Positions 12,080-23,700 of a DNA stretch of 64,000 bases are shown piece after piece. Position 1 is the first letter of the stretch; each line of letters begins with the position of its first letter. Source of the stretch: Zychaea mexicana (Eukaryota; Mucoromycota; Mucoromycetes; Mucorales; Lichtheimiaceae); assembly GCF_025766255.1 (NCBI RefSeq), contig NW_026516695.1:124001-188000 (forward strand), written 5' to 3'. Position numbers and translations under genes: made by a program. The notes beneath the pieces are model-generated. The model saw nothing but the letters and a program-made list of their open reading frames with translations, ran no database searches and was not told where the DNA came from.

Positions 12080-12911
12080 GAAGTTTAAGTGAACAAGCAA
12101 GCGAGTAGCATTTTGCGGTCTTTGCTTTTGTCTCTGTTATAAATTCAGTTCCGTCGGACGTGCGGTGGTCATGTCAAAATGGTATGAGCACGTGTGTAGT
12201 ATAAGTGGTGCGTGCGATCCACTAACACAGTGGAGCGGATCTCTCATCTTTTTTACTTGCTCATTGAGCCACTATTATCTGTCATTGTTTCATTGATAAA
12301 AGACGAAGTCTACATCTTCCTGCTTATCGCTATTTTAATGATATAGCCCTGTCAATAAGACGTCTTCTTTTAACCCCTCCCCCTCCCACTACCATTTACC
12401 CCCCGCACTATGTATATTTCTCACACTGACAGCGATTACCAGGGAAGAAAAATGGACAAACAGCGACCTTGATACACATCTTGATTGACAGCATCAAAGG
12501 CTTTTATTACGCAGCGTTTAGCACAGGCTGGGTAAGTCTTTTGAGTTCTCGCTGGGAACCACCAACGAATGCAAATTAGCAATACCACGATCATTATTGT
12601 TTGTAGCCGCTGGAAAATAACACCTAGTCTACCGTTTTCAGTCAATCCAAATCGCTTGTTTCCCCACATTTTCCAGTAAAGGCATGGGTTAATAATCAAA
12701 AGAAATAATTCTTGGGCCCTGGAAATTCAAGTTGGAAAAAAGAAGAAAAAGCAAGGGATAGTAAAGAACCCTCGAACCAGCAATTCTGGCTATCTAGCGC
12801 CCTCTATTTTTTTCCTCTTTATTTCTTTTGTTTAATCTTACTATCTATTACTACTACTGCCTCTATATTACCTCGTTCAAGTAACACAAAACAAAAAACA
12901 ACACGCAACTG
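12080..12911. other. Divergent promoter region between the cyclin gene and the SEGG-repeat gene
   Basis: Shared upstream region of a minus-strand and a plus-strand gene. It holds poly-C/poly-T tracts near 12375-12410 and a pyrimidine-rich leader (12790-12880) just before the ATG at 12912. A small minus-strand frame at 12436-12594 is listed separately. No clear TATA element was found close to 12912. Confidence 0.55.
12436..12594 (-). CDS. Possible small secreted Cys peptide, CFEM-like start (weak)
   Basis: An ATG-initiated frame of 52 residues. It begins with a hydrophobic stretch (MIVVLLICIRWWFPA) that could be a signal peptide, followed by YPACAKRCVIKAFDAVNQ. The spacing PxCAxxCV and the following Ala-rich helix resemble the first part of a fungal CFEM domain, but the remaining cysteines expected downstream are missing; only one more Cys follows before the stop. 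It may be the first exon of a gene whose other exons I cannot find, a relic, or chance. No neighbour supports it. This is the only piece in the divergent promoter region with protein-like character. Confidence 0.22.
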   Translation of the reverse strand: MIVVLLICIRWWFPARTQKTYPACAKRCVIKAFDAVNQDVYQGRCLSIFLPW

Positions 12912-14120
12912 ATGAGATCGCTCCTGTCGTTTTGCACGTTTGCTGTGATCGCCGCATCACAAAAAGCCTATGGTGATGTTATGTACAACAGTGAAGGTGG
13001 CATCGAGCTGCCCAACAAGATGGCGACCGGTCCCGGTGGTGCTGTCAGCTACAACAGCGAAGGCGGACTTGTTATGCCTTACCACATGGCTGCGGATAGT
13101 GATGGGGATATGCTCCAAATGCCTTATCATATGAACCATGGCGGTAATGACGGCAGTAGCAACAGTGGTGACAAGCTACGGCAGGCGCCTGGTCAGGGTG
13201 GAGTATCTTACACGAGTGAAGGTGGTATCGTTTTTCCCAATAGTATGGCGGCCCAAGCAGCAAGCAACAATATTGGCGTATCTTATACAAGCGAAGGCGG
13301 TATTGTTTTGCCAAACAGTTTAGCTCGAGCAGCAGACAATAACAAAGGCGGTGGGGTGTCCTACAATAGCGAAGGTGGTATTGTTCTACCAAGCCATATG
13401 GCTGCGGGCAGTGGCAGTGGTGGGATGCTGGATATGCCTTATCGTATGACCGATGGAGGTAGTAGCAACATTGGAGGCGAAGGAAGCAGCGGTGGCAGTA
13501 GTAACAGTGGCAAGATGCGGCAAGCACCCGGACAACAGAATGATGGTATCTCGTATACAAGTGAAGGTGGTATCATCCTACCCAACAGTATGGCCCAGCA
13601 ACAAGGAGCAAACGATAGTCAATATAACCAAGGCAGCGGTACATTTTATGATGCCGAGACGCGAACCGCTTCATGTGGTAAGGTGCATACCAACCACGAC
13701 TTGGTGGTTGCTTTGAGCGCGAAGCAAATGGGTGAAGACAGGAGCAGCAAGAACGAGAACTGCGGCAAGCATGTCGAAGTGGTCGGACCCTCTGGTCAGC
13801 AAGTTCAAGCCGAAGTCGTTGATTATTGTATGACCTGTGATGACGGTAAGCTTTTTTTCAATCTGTTTCCTGTCGTGTGCAAATAAGTGAGTACAAATCA
13901 ATTTTTAACGTGTAACTTCTTTTATCGTTCTGTGACTATTAGATGGTCTTGATATGACTCCAGCAGGTAAGTTTATCCATTCTATCTTTCTTCCTACCCA
14001 TCAAACATATTAACTGACCCCTGTTAAACTAACCTTTCTTTCTCGTATATAATAGTGTTTGAGAAAATAGCGGATTTCAGTACCCAACGCACCAATATCA
14101 AGTGGAAATTCGCTTCATAA
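12912..14120 (+). CDS. Secreted SEGG-repeat protein with C-terminal double-psi beta-barrel (RlpA/barwin-like) domain
   Basis: Three exons: 12912-13845, 13943-13966 and 14056-14120; 340 residues. A signal peptide (MRSLLSFCTFAVIAASQKAYG) precedes six copies of a 14-residue unit of the type (V/I)xYxSEGGIxLPNxMA at about residues 24-235, spaced by Gly/Ser/Asn linkers; two partner motifs (MLQMPYHM and MLDMPYRM) lie between copies. The C-terminal 100 residues look like the small fungal DPBB fold: GTFYDAETRTASCG, ALSAKQMG, NCGKHVEVVGPSG, QAEVVDYCMTC, DLDMTPAVFEKIAD, with paired cysteines. Proteins of this fold bind or loosen cell-wall polysaccharide, so an extracellular or wall role is likely; the repeats are not a domain I recognise. 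An AATAAA occurs at 14251-14256. Coding is strongly supported by repeat conservation at protein level; introns 2 and 3 are short and frame-preserving. Confidence 0.88.
13000..13605 (+). repeat. Six degenerate coding repeats (SEGG units)
   Basis: DNA encoding the six YxSEGG(I/L)xxPxxMA units of the secreted protein. Units start near 12984, 13050, 13207, 13282, 13360 and 13555. Third-codon positions differ between units while the peptide is kept, which argues for selection on the protein sequence. Confidence 0.85.
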
Positions 14121-14828
14121 ACTGATTTCCAGCCAGTTTATTTTTAATTCATGCTCTTTTTCCCTTGTTTCTTCGCACATACTCTCCTCCCAAAAGAGAA
14201 GTGTCAAATAACGAATGTGTAATAACTTTTTTTTCCCGACTAAATGTTCCAATAAAATAATTTTAGTGCTTTTATTTGCAGATAACACGCATGACAGTGA
14301 GTCTATAATCACTAGAGTCGACGCATGAAAGTCATTGTCGGTAATTTTAATAATGCTTGTATATCCTATGCACCCTTGCTTATTATATACTTTTTTCTTT
14401 TTGCGGCGATGGCCTCTACACTTGGATCTTTCTCGATCGATGTGTATGTGACACATAGTGAAAAACACAATGATTCTCACGTGTATAAAACGAAGGGTAA
14501 ACAGTATTTTTCGTACTATGCTAGCGTCATTGCTACATAAAGTCTGCAGCAGTATACACGGCCAATGTATATGCACAAAGTACACCGGTGCGTTTGCACA
14601 TGTACGTGTCATCAGCACAACAAAAAGGAAAAGGAGCAGTCATGTAGAAAGCTCTACATTATGTAGCACTTTTCTCGCCTTCCTGTAATGGAATAGAGTG
14701 AATATAGCTCCTTCGTATACCACAATCGAAAGAATAACAAGCAGCAGGGCACACTACCTGCATATCGCGCTTGCGTGCGTAAGTCTATGGTAGATGTTAC
14801 TAGTGCATGTAGAATGTACATGGTATGT

Positions 14829-14896
14829 AAGTACGTGCGATACGAAAAGTACGTGCGATACGAAAAGTACGTGCGATACGAAAAGTTCGTTCGATG
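14829..14896. repeat. 18-bp tandem repeat, three copies plus a partial copy
   Basis: The unit AAGTACGTGCGATACGAA is repeated exactly at 14829-14846, 14847-14864 and 14865-14882, followed by a degenerate partial copy. It is intergenic. Too few copies and no spacers, so this is not a CRISPR array. Confidence 0.95.
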
Positions 14897-15703
14897 ATAG
14901 TATGCAAAGAGAAGAATACATCAGATATAGTAGCAGTAGGTAGCGCACGGAGATGTGCCTTCTTATGTGGTAGGAAAACAAGCTTTTTCGGGAATGAGGC
15001 CGATCGGTTGATGAGTGTCCGTGCATCAGGGGCTACTGCCATCTAAAAAGTAAACTTTTGTGTCATGCGAGTAAATATGCTAACAAAATGATGAGCCCGT
15101 TTACTAATGGTGCACTACACGAAACACTGTATGCATATCGGAAATTTCCCAACATACAGTGACCCAAACTGTTTGCTAAGAAACTGAGCTTAATTACAAA
15201 TGATCACCCCACAACAACAAAATAAGGGAACAAGAGATTGCTCTAATCGTATCACCATTATAATCATCACAGAAGACAATCAAATTACATAAAACAAACT
15301 TTACTGTACTACTTCTGCGAATTGTTGTCACACTTCAAAGTTTGAATTACCACGGGGACAACAGGACAGGGATATCAGGGATACTTTCAAAAGCGAATAA
15401 AATCAGTATATCATGAATCGCATGACTGAAAATTTAGAATAATGTATAACCCACTTACATACCACCAAGTTTATACACGCGTATTAGCTATATGCAATAG
15501 ATCGAGATACACAATGCATACCGCGATAAATACTGCCGCGTATAAATCACTATACAGTATGCTGCTTAAAATTTGGACTGGTCATTTACCAATAATGCGC
15601 TTAATGGAGCACTTGTGTGCGCGTGTCATACTAATATGTTGAGCAGCCTCGCATCGCATTAAAATGCCACGATTGGTGTATACACGCTAAGCCTTCATTT
15701 GCA

Positions 15704-15911
15704 ATGATGGCCGTTGATGATAACAAGAAAGAAAGAGACAATGAATATGGACTTTAATGTGGAAATGTATATCAAGCAATATCAAGGTCTGTATTCACGC
15801 AAACATTGGGCCGATCATTATGCCCTATACGACGTTGTTTGCACGGACATAAGCCTTTTAAGGCAAAAAGTACGGCATGAAACCAGTTTATACAATAGTT
15901 TACGAACATGA
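15704..15911 (+). pseudogene. Possible relic of a CSN1/Rpn7-like (PCI) gene N-terminus (weak)
   Basis: Two overlapping frames read like one broken N-terminus. Frame one from the ATG at 15704 gives MMAVDDNKKERDNEYG and then a stop. The next frame, entered near 15745, gives MDFNVEMYIKQYQGLYSR followed by YALYDVV and RHETSLYNSL, then a stop at 15909-15911. The pattern (acidic start, FDLExYIxxYxG, later xETxLYNxL) recalls the N-terminus of COP9 signalosome subunit 1 or proteasome Rpn7. No PCI-domain sequence follows. This is pattern recall, not alignment, so treat it as a lead. Confidence 0.2.
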
Positions 15912-16296
15912 TAGTTTATACCGTATACATTTGCTTTTTAAAGTCGTTGGTTGGGCAGAGCTTATCAGTTTGTGATTGTCTGTGCATTTCAGTAGACTAA
16001 GGCAATATAAAGTATATATGTTGCCGAACCTAGTATGTAGGTCAATATACAAACAAACAATAAACTAAGGTGGATAATGAACCGCGTCTACCATATGTAA
16101 CCTATTGGTAGATGCAATGCTGCCTATCGTGAGAAGTATGTGGGAGATACAGCCATGGAGAAGCATTTGGTACATACGATCCTAACGTGCAGTGCCAAGT
16201 CATAGGGAAAAAAGAACTCTGCTGCATAAAGTGCAACAAAGAGCCAGAGTGAAAGAGGGACTCTTTGTGTAACCACTTACACCGAGTCTCAGCACT

Positions 16297-18181
16297 ATGG
16301 CGTTGTATACAGGTAGATTGCCGCCACACATTGTTAAATTTGATCTCGATCAGATCTTTGGCAGGTACGGTACGATCATTCGTCGCAGTGCCAAGGTACG
16401 TGAAACTTTCTTCTGTGAAGTTTTGGCGGCATTGACATTGTAAATGGGGGTGGGGTGAGAAGGGTGTCAGCGGATTTGCTCCGGTGGCTACTTGTCTGTA
16501 TGCGCAAATCCCCACGCCCGGATTTACTTTCTTTTGTTACAACAGCATGGTCATCACTTTGGTATTATTCTTTTTTTTGAGAATATACTGCTTATGTCGG
16601 CTGCGGAAAGGAAATGTGCAAAGGCTCACACTGTACTCTTCTGGGGAAGAAACGATTCATTATGGCTTTGTGGAATCTTTCGACCGCCAACACATGCATG
16701 ATGCAATCCAAGATACGACAAGCATGGTGAGTGACCTTTTTGTTTGGGTGGGAATAGATTGACATGCATATAAGTACACAAAGACAAGATCGGCTCTATG
16801 GTCATCTTCTCTACTACAGGACGTAAACGGCAAGCAGACCATTGTGGAGCAAGCTATAAAAAGTAATCTCCAGCAACTTGTGAGCAGGAATACTTGCTTC
16901 ACGTGTGGGAAAGAAGGTATGCAGAATGAAACAACGATCTATTTAGGGGAAAATCATGGAGAGAATAGGAAAGGGGAGGAAAGGCGGCGGCGGCGATGAT
17001 GGTTGTCTGTTGATGTAATACACCATAATTGTTCATCGTCGTTATTTGCAGAAATATTACTACCATCGTTATTATATTTGCGCCATTATTAATAAGGAGT
17101 TGTTGCTGTTGTAAGTGGCTGCTTTTGGCAAAACGTTTAGGCCATTATGCACGATATTGTCTAAATCACAACAGGCAATCATCGTCGTCATTATTATCGG
17201 GGTGTAATCGGGGAGGAAATAGCGGCATCGGCCAAGGAGTAAGAGAAAGAGTTAGTGCCGCTACTGCTGCTCTTACTAGTAAACAGTGCGTTGGTAGTGG
17301 TTAGAGGTGTAATGAGTTCGTGTTTCAACTGGAGAACGAAACCCGGTTATGACGAGAGCCTAGTTGGTCAATGCAACGTAGCGTCATATAACCTTCTTTT
17401 GACAACCGCTCAGTCTGGATTCATGCTCTTTTTTGGGGGGACAGTTGAAAGGGTGGTGGTGTTTGTGTGGGGGTCGTTTATTACCAAAAGCGTCAAAGCC
17501 AACGATCATAGCTTATGCACCTTATCTGACATTGTTGTTGTTTCTTGGGTCCGGCTATTACAAGCACGACACCCGTAACGATAGGCCGAGTCATTGCTAC
17601 AACTATAATTACGAGGGAAGAAGAAGCAACCACAACTACTACTACCGCGTCCACTCACGCTCTCGCTCACCCTCATCTCCTCGTTATTGTATGATATTCG
17701 CCACTTGAGTACAAGACGACGAGAAAAACAGCAGAGCTGCTACTCCAGCTCGTGATCACCTTCATCTCGCTAACATCTACGCTATGGTAGTCACTATGGT
17801 CGCTCGTCTCGTCGTGATTATAACAGCAAGGGCAACTCTGATTCTCGCTCACCTGTAGGTCGTCGTAGTCGTCGTCGCGGCTCTAGCACTCGTCATCATA
17901 AGCGTAGAAGCGATGGCAGCGAGGCAAGTCACTTTTCAAGACTGTATCGTGCAGTTTCATTAAAACGTCGTGACCAAGAAAGCAGCAACAACGAGAGGTC
18001 GAGATCGCCGTCGTCGTCTCGTCACAACAGTGATAGTAGTAGCAGCAGCAATAGCATCACATATTCTTCTCCGACTAAAAAGGAAAAGCACGGAAGCAGC
18101 GGTGGTGATGAGGATGGTGCTCCTAGGTCTCCTGGACGCCACCATCGTCATCATCGTCAGCAATACAAAGCAGGGCATTAA
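16297..18181 (+). CDS. SR splicing factor with RRM, CCHC zinc knuckle and RS domain (SRSF7/RSZ type)
   Basis: Six exons: 16297-16399, 16650-16726, 16820-16916, 17141-17238, 17565-17688 and 17859-18181; 273 residues. The N-terminal RRM has RNP2 LYTGRL and RNP1 IHYGFVES with FDLDQIFGRYGTIIRRS between them. A zinc knuckle CFTCGKEGHYARYC (C-x2-C-x4-H-x4-C) is split by an intron, and the C-terminal 130 residues are rich in RS/SR, His and Ser (HSRSRSPSSPRYC, RRSRRRGSS, NNERSRSPSSS). Such proteins bind exonic enhancers, recruit the spliceosome and aid mRNA export. Exon 1 uses a GTGAAA donor four bases after a stronger-looking GTACGT, because only this keeps the RRM in frame. Direct reading from 17700 to 17790 meets stops in all frames, so the intron 17689-17858 is required (CTAAC branch-like site, pyrimidine-rich acceptor). 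The family call is solid; exons 4-6 are less certain. Confidence 0.78.
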
Positions 18182-18766
18182 AGAGCAACAATCAAGATGA
18201 AACACTTTCTACTTGCAAAACTGAACAGACCAGGCCGAAGCTGACAAAGAAAGTAAGAACAAGCTAAGACACATTGCAACAAAACAAGAAAAATGCACAG
18301 ATCGGATGTAAAAATCATGCGTGTCTGTTGATGAAATAGTCTTCAAAAAACCAGTGTTATGAGCGAGTATCATATTAGCATAGCACAGCACAGTATGTAC
18401 TTAGTAGGAGGGCTAGACGATTTTCTCGCTTTTTACCCATTAAAAGTAGCAACCGACGATGCATGCAGTGTCACAATTTGGTGGTGGACAATTATACGCA
18501 ATGTCCGATCTGCCTGCAAATGATGTGCAAACAGCACCTGTGCACAGCATGCGTCTTCTCGCATTTACCACCCACCCACCCACCCACCCACCCACTCGTC
18601 CACCCCCGTTTCCATACTTCCCGTATATTCACACCGCTCCCCCTTTCCCTCCTCCCCCATTTCGCTTGCGCACACCCCTGATAATGAATTGTCAAAAACA
18701 ATAAAAGTACGGTGCTCTTTCATCCCCGTTCTCTGCATTTCTATTTTCTTTTCTTCTTCTCCCAAC
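18182..18766. other. Intergenic region upstream of the methyltransferase gene
   Basis: Contains a (CCCA)n tract at about 18568-18592 and C/T-rich sequence to 18765, which likely forms the leader of the downstream gene. A short frame that includes CxxC-like residues (18459-18560) has no continuation. No gene is supported. Confidence 0.55.
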
Positions 18767-20535
18767 ATGTTTACTACTGCCACCCATAACTTCTCTGTAA
18801 TTGATCTCCCCTCTCATCGTCCTTTTCTTCAAGAGCCCATCATGATCCAGCAAAAGCCTTTATTACCAGACACCCAGCAATACAATCGTCTTCGTACCAG
18901 TCGATCTACCCACAGACTGAATCATCATCACCAACGCCGGGTACCTATGGAGCAGCAGCAGCAGCAAGTGGTAGTGAAGCTGTCGAAATCTGCATCCATG
19001 CCAGGGGCCAAACATGGCAGGGTTGTCAGTAGCAACAGTAGCCCCAAATTACCTCCGTTGATGATGCGCACTCGATCCTCGTCTGTCACATCCAGTGAAA
19101 TCTCCCCTTCATTATCCACTATCAGCAACAGCAGCAGCCTTCGACGGAACAACAGTGCCGAGAGTCGGACAATGACACCGCCACCTCGAGCGCCACTGCC
19201 ACCCATTCCTACATCATCCTCGCCATCACCATCATTACCGCAAGCCAATACCAACAACAACAATGATATCATTAATAGCAGCAGCAATATCACCATCAGA
19301 CCAGTATCACCTTCAGTGCCAGCAGATCAGATGCAACGGAGACCCCCTTCCGTTGCCACCCTGCTGGCTCATATTCCACGGCCCAGTACCGCCATGAGCA
19401 CCACAGAGACCATCCAGACCACCTCGACCAACCTAAAAATGACATGGAAGCACATGATGAGCACCACCACACTCGCCATGTCACCCAAGAAACGTAAACA
19501 GCAGATGCAAGACGGATGGGGCTATATCTTGGCCCAAGATCACAACGAACAAGATCGGCTGGTGGCCCAGCACTACTTGCTCCGGATGATCTTTGGTGGC
19601 GATTTCTGCGCACCTGGTATTGCCAGTACTTTGGAAGCCAAGTCTTCTTCGGCCGTGGTGCTTGACATTGGTTGTGGTGCTGGCGCGTGGACCATGGAAA
19701 TGGCGTCGATGTTTCCCAAGGCCACGTTTATCGGTATTGACCAAGATCGGTTCTTCCCCCAAGACATCAAGCCCAAAAACTGCCATTTCCGCCAGTACAA
19801 TGTTGAGGAGGGCCTGCCATTCCCGGACAACAGCATCGATTACATCTATCAGCGCGACATGAACTGGGGTCTGTCCACTGGCATGTGGAAAGCGTTGATG
19901 CGCGAGTACATGCGTGTATTAAAACCAGGCGGATGGGTCGAGCTTGTCGAGCCGGATCTCGAAACTCAGAGCACCTTGCCAAATGAATGTGCCATGAATG
20001 ACAAAAGTGAGTAATTGATCCTTTATTAACTCTTTGTTTACTATTACTGCTTTGATTTGTTTATATTGCACTACGTAATACTGTACATTCTTACTTATTT
20101 CCTGTTGCTGTTGTTTCTATTTTAAAAGTTCTCGAAGGAATGATTCTTCGTCAACAGAATCCATACATGGCTCGCCATCTCTCTACTTTACTAGCCAGCA
20201 ATGGTTTCCGTCGTGTACAAAGTCAATTTCAATCACTTCCACTGGGCTGGGACCCAGTCGATGAATCAGCACCACCCAATCAACCACAACCACAACCATC
20301 AAAAACAGCTGCTAACAACAACAGAAAGTGCTCCGAACTCTCCAGGCTTGCCGCTAGTCAACACCTCTTCTTACTGCAATCTTTACGGCCTTGGCTCTCA
20401 CTCGTCATGGATCTAACCATCGAAAAATTCAACAACCACATCATGGGCTTGCCCGAAAGCTGGCGAATTGGACAAACGTATATTAATTGGCATTGTGCTA
20501 CCGCACAGAAACCTTATCAACAACAACAACTGTAA
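18767..20535 (+). CDS. SAM-dependent methyltransferase with long disordered N-terminus
   Basis: Two exons: 18767-20006 and 20129-20535; 548 residues. Residues 1-240 are low-complexity, rich in Ser, Pro, Gln, Asn and Thr. The class I methyltransferase fold follows: motif I VLDIGCGAGAWTMEMA at about residue 297, the acidic end of strand 2 FIGIDQD, then NVEEGLPFPDNSIDYIYQRD (motif II/IV region) and VLKPGGWVELVEPD (post motif). This layout is common in fungal methyltransferases of the Methyltransf_25/LaeA-like group; the substrate is unknown. A homopolymer-rich linker (QPQPQPS) splits the C-terminal helices. The ATG at 18767 is chosen because upstream in-frame sequence starts with TTG and is leader-like. 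The single intron is 122 nt. Function beyond methyl transfer cannot be told from sequence. Confidence 0.88.
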
Positions 20536-20706
20536 TTTCATTTCTCAACCCTTTCTAAATTTACATATCATATATAAAATATATTCTGTAGTATGTTTTC
20601 TTCTTTTTTGTGTATAAAAAAAAACAGCCAAAATGCTTTTATCCCCTTTGTTTAACAAGAAGTATTCATTACAAGTAGTATATCATTAGGATTGTTGTTG
20701 TTGTTA

Positions 20707-23700
20707 CTATGTAAAGACAAGAATTTGCATTGCCAAGTTAACAGGCCAATAGGCTACGCAAATGTACAAAAGAAGCCATGAGCCTACTACTTGATAATCC
20801 TCAATAAGCATTGAGAGTAATTTTGAAAGCGGCAGTCCCCCCACTGCCACTGCTAGCGCAGCAAGACCAGGAGGTGATATAAGAGTTAAAATGACGCATT
20901 GTAGTACTCTGGCGATCCAGGACGACGATGATCGAATAAAGGTGTATGGCAACACGATCAGCACGGCTGTCACCACAGCCAAGCTAAAGTTCAGGAGCGA
21001 GACCGTGGATATCACCAAACCACTGAATGCCAAACAGAATGATTTTAATGTGCGTCCATTATTAGGAGTATCCGTAGCATGGCGAGAACCCCCACGGTGG
21101 CTGGAGATTGTGCATATTACAGTGATCACCGCAATACAGCATGACAATGCGAATTGTACCACCACCAGTGCCTTTATGAGGAGGGGGCAAAGTTGTGAGA
21201 AAGGAAGGGGCACGTACACACGCGCACGCACACGCACATAGAGAAAGAAAAATCAGTAAAAAAAATATTTTAATTGGGGGGTGAGGGGGTTATTGTAGCA
21301 CACTGTCATGCTGTCCTACCTCGCTGTCGTTTGCTGTATAACCCAGTAGTGATGTTGTCTGCATGATATAGAAAATCGCAAATCCCATCAAGTGTGTTAC
21401 AATCATCACCGTAAGCGCAGAGGACACGCTTCTCGAGCTGCTGCTGCTGTTAGTCGTTACCGCATGAGACGCTACTGCCTTTTTTTCGGGGCTACCTGGG
21501 GCCGTACTTGGTCTAATATAATACAGAGCGAGCGAGTAATCAAAAGAAAGAAAACATAGAAGCGGTTAAGGAATGTGACATATCCATGCGGGTGATGCCA
21601 GATCATGCAACTCCATAATCGTATGGAAATATGTGCGATAAAAAAAGGATATTTGGAAAATCAGGCTGCAAGCAAACAAAATGATGGGTGGCATATAATC
21701 GCCTATCGACACATAACGATTTGGCCTTAGCAAAAGGTAAAAGAAGAACGACTGGTGGAAATGCTCGAGAAGATTGTTCAAGCTTCGGAACGTCGATTCT
21801 AGCATACTAAAAATGTAACAGCCATGTGTATGTGTATTTGTGAGTGTACAGAGTATACATTGTGTAGGTTTAAGCTTTTTGAACAGTAGTGGTAGGGAGG
21901 GGTGCTAGCGGACAATCGACTCTATTCGGCATATTGGCTTGAGTAATCGTAAACTTACATTCCAATTTTGTGAAATCCAAACAACGCATGGAGATTGTCA
22001 CTGCCACGAACACCATGAACAGTAACTGCATCGATTTTGTACCTAAATCATTATTATGCTTATTAAATCAGCAGGGTGAAAAGTATAACCACGCTTCTCC
22101 CACGCTCGCACATTTACCGATTCGCCGATGCTACATTACCTCAGGTAGAGCCCTGCATCACTCGATGGATGTCCTAGCGCCTGGTATTGCATTGTGCGGG
22201 TCATATGAAGAAGTGATTGAACATAGGGTCCCCAAGGTTTGTCATTGAATGGACGAGCTGAATCGTCGTGAAGCGTAAGAGGTACGCGTGCAGTTCGGGT
22301 ACAAACAGTAACAATGGTATTGATCAGATCAAGATTGGGTAACTGTCCGTTGACGCCCTCTAAGCCATGAAATATTTGCAAAATATCAAAATAATCGTAA
22401 GTTTTGTTGCTGCTTAAGATACACGGTTGGCGATCGTCAACGTAAGGTCCCCAAAAGTCAAATGCCAATTATTCCCTTCTCTTACCAAAAAAGATTCCTA
22501 GATTTTCATAGTCTTGGGTTCCAGGAAAGTCAAGATTGACAACGCCTTGGATAGCACCGGATCGTGGCATCACTAGGGATGAGAAGCTGGCTGGCCCGGT
22601 TCCGTGGTATGCATCCACCCAAGATCGAGTGCCTACCATACCCTTATCCGTTACTAATAGGATAATATCTTTGGACCAATATACGTTTCCTGGAAAACAT
22701 TTACAAGCAAAGCAAAAGCATGTAACCCTTTTTTTTAGCACACATACTACATTTGATGCACATAAATATGTACTACTGCATGTGCTTACGCTTGAACAGT
22801 TTGGCTAACGATAGCAATGCTGCGATACCGTTGGTATTATCTAAGTACAAGCGCATATGTAACGGTGGAGACAGTTTAAGCAACGAAATACCATTTTTGA
22901 TTGCTATTCCCGAGGAAAGAGGGGGGAGGGTAGAACATGCTTAATGCATCACCTCATACTTGTCCTTTTGAATACCTACAGTCACCAGTGCGAGATTGCC
23001 AGGGCGCACTCAAAATCAACGCTTCTTTCCCATCGCTTCTTGGTGCTCGATATACGGCAAATGCATTGACGCCCATACCATCATCAGATGTGTTGAAACG
23101 CTGTAATGCGGAATCAAAACCTAAACCTCGGAATTCGTTCATGATATAGGTTGCTCGTCTATAATACAAGAAAGAGAAAACGGGAATGCATGGTTATGCA
23201 TATTCATTTCTTCGTTTGGAAACATCAATGCGTGGTGTGTATAGATATTTATAGTTACACTTCGCTGTCTTGGCGTTCTTGGTGCGTAAGCTGGTATCGA
23301 TAGTCTTCTGCTGTACGAATGTCATTGTAGCCAAAATATACGTTCACCTATCAGAGTTGTCGATTAATTAAACTACAACAGCGACTTATAATCCATTTCT
23401 CTTCTGTCTCACTCCTGAGAACTCCTTTTTTTTTTAATAATAAAAGATTATATATATCGCCACCAACGAACAACTCGAGAAGTTTAAATACCTGACCGGG
23501 TAACAGTGCGTTTTCTGAAATGTACGTCGTCCTATTGAATCCCTCATAAGGTAAAAGGAGGATCCATACAATGCCAACAAAGAACAACAATATGCTTTCC
23601 AAGGTAAAATAGTGTCCCCGCAAATGAGTATCGTCAGTGTCTTGTTGAGCAGTGATTCGATGCACTGGATGAGTGAAGTGAAATTACCTCAATGGAACAT

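Larger units (their letters stand above)
14121..16296. other. Gene-poor region
   Basis: AT-rich interval holding the 3' flank of the SEGG-repeat gene, an 18-bp tandem repeat (14829-14896), a possible gene relic (15704-15911, listed separately) and the upstream region of the SR-protein gene. Other open frames (for example 14115-14618 minus) are hydrophobic or repeat-driven and show no family resemblance. Confidence 0.55.

Noticed and set aside
13072..13560. Long minus-strand frame opposite the SEGG-repeat gene
   Set aside because: It is the antisense shadow of a repetitive coding region; it has no start context and its composition (His/Tyr/Cys-rich) mirrors the sense repeats.
14829..14896. 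Tandem repeat as a CRISPR array
   Set aside because: Copies are directly adjacent with no spacers, there are no cas genes, and the genome is eukaryotic.
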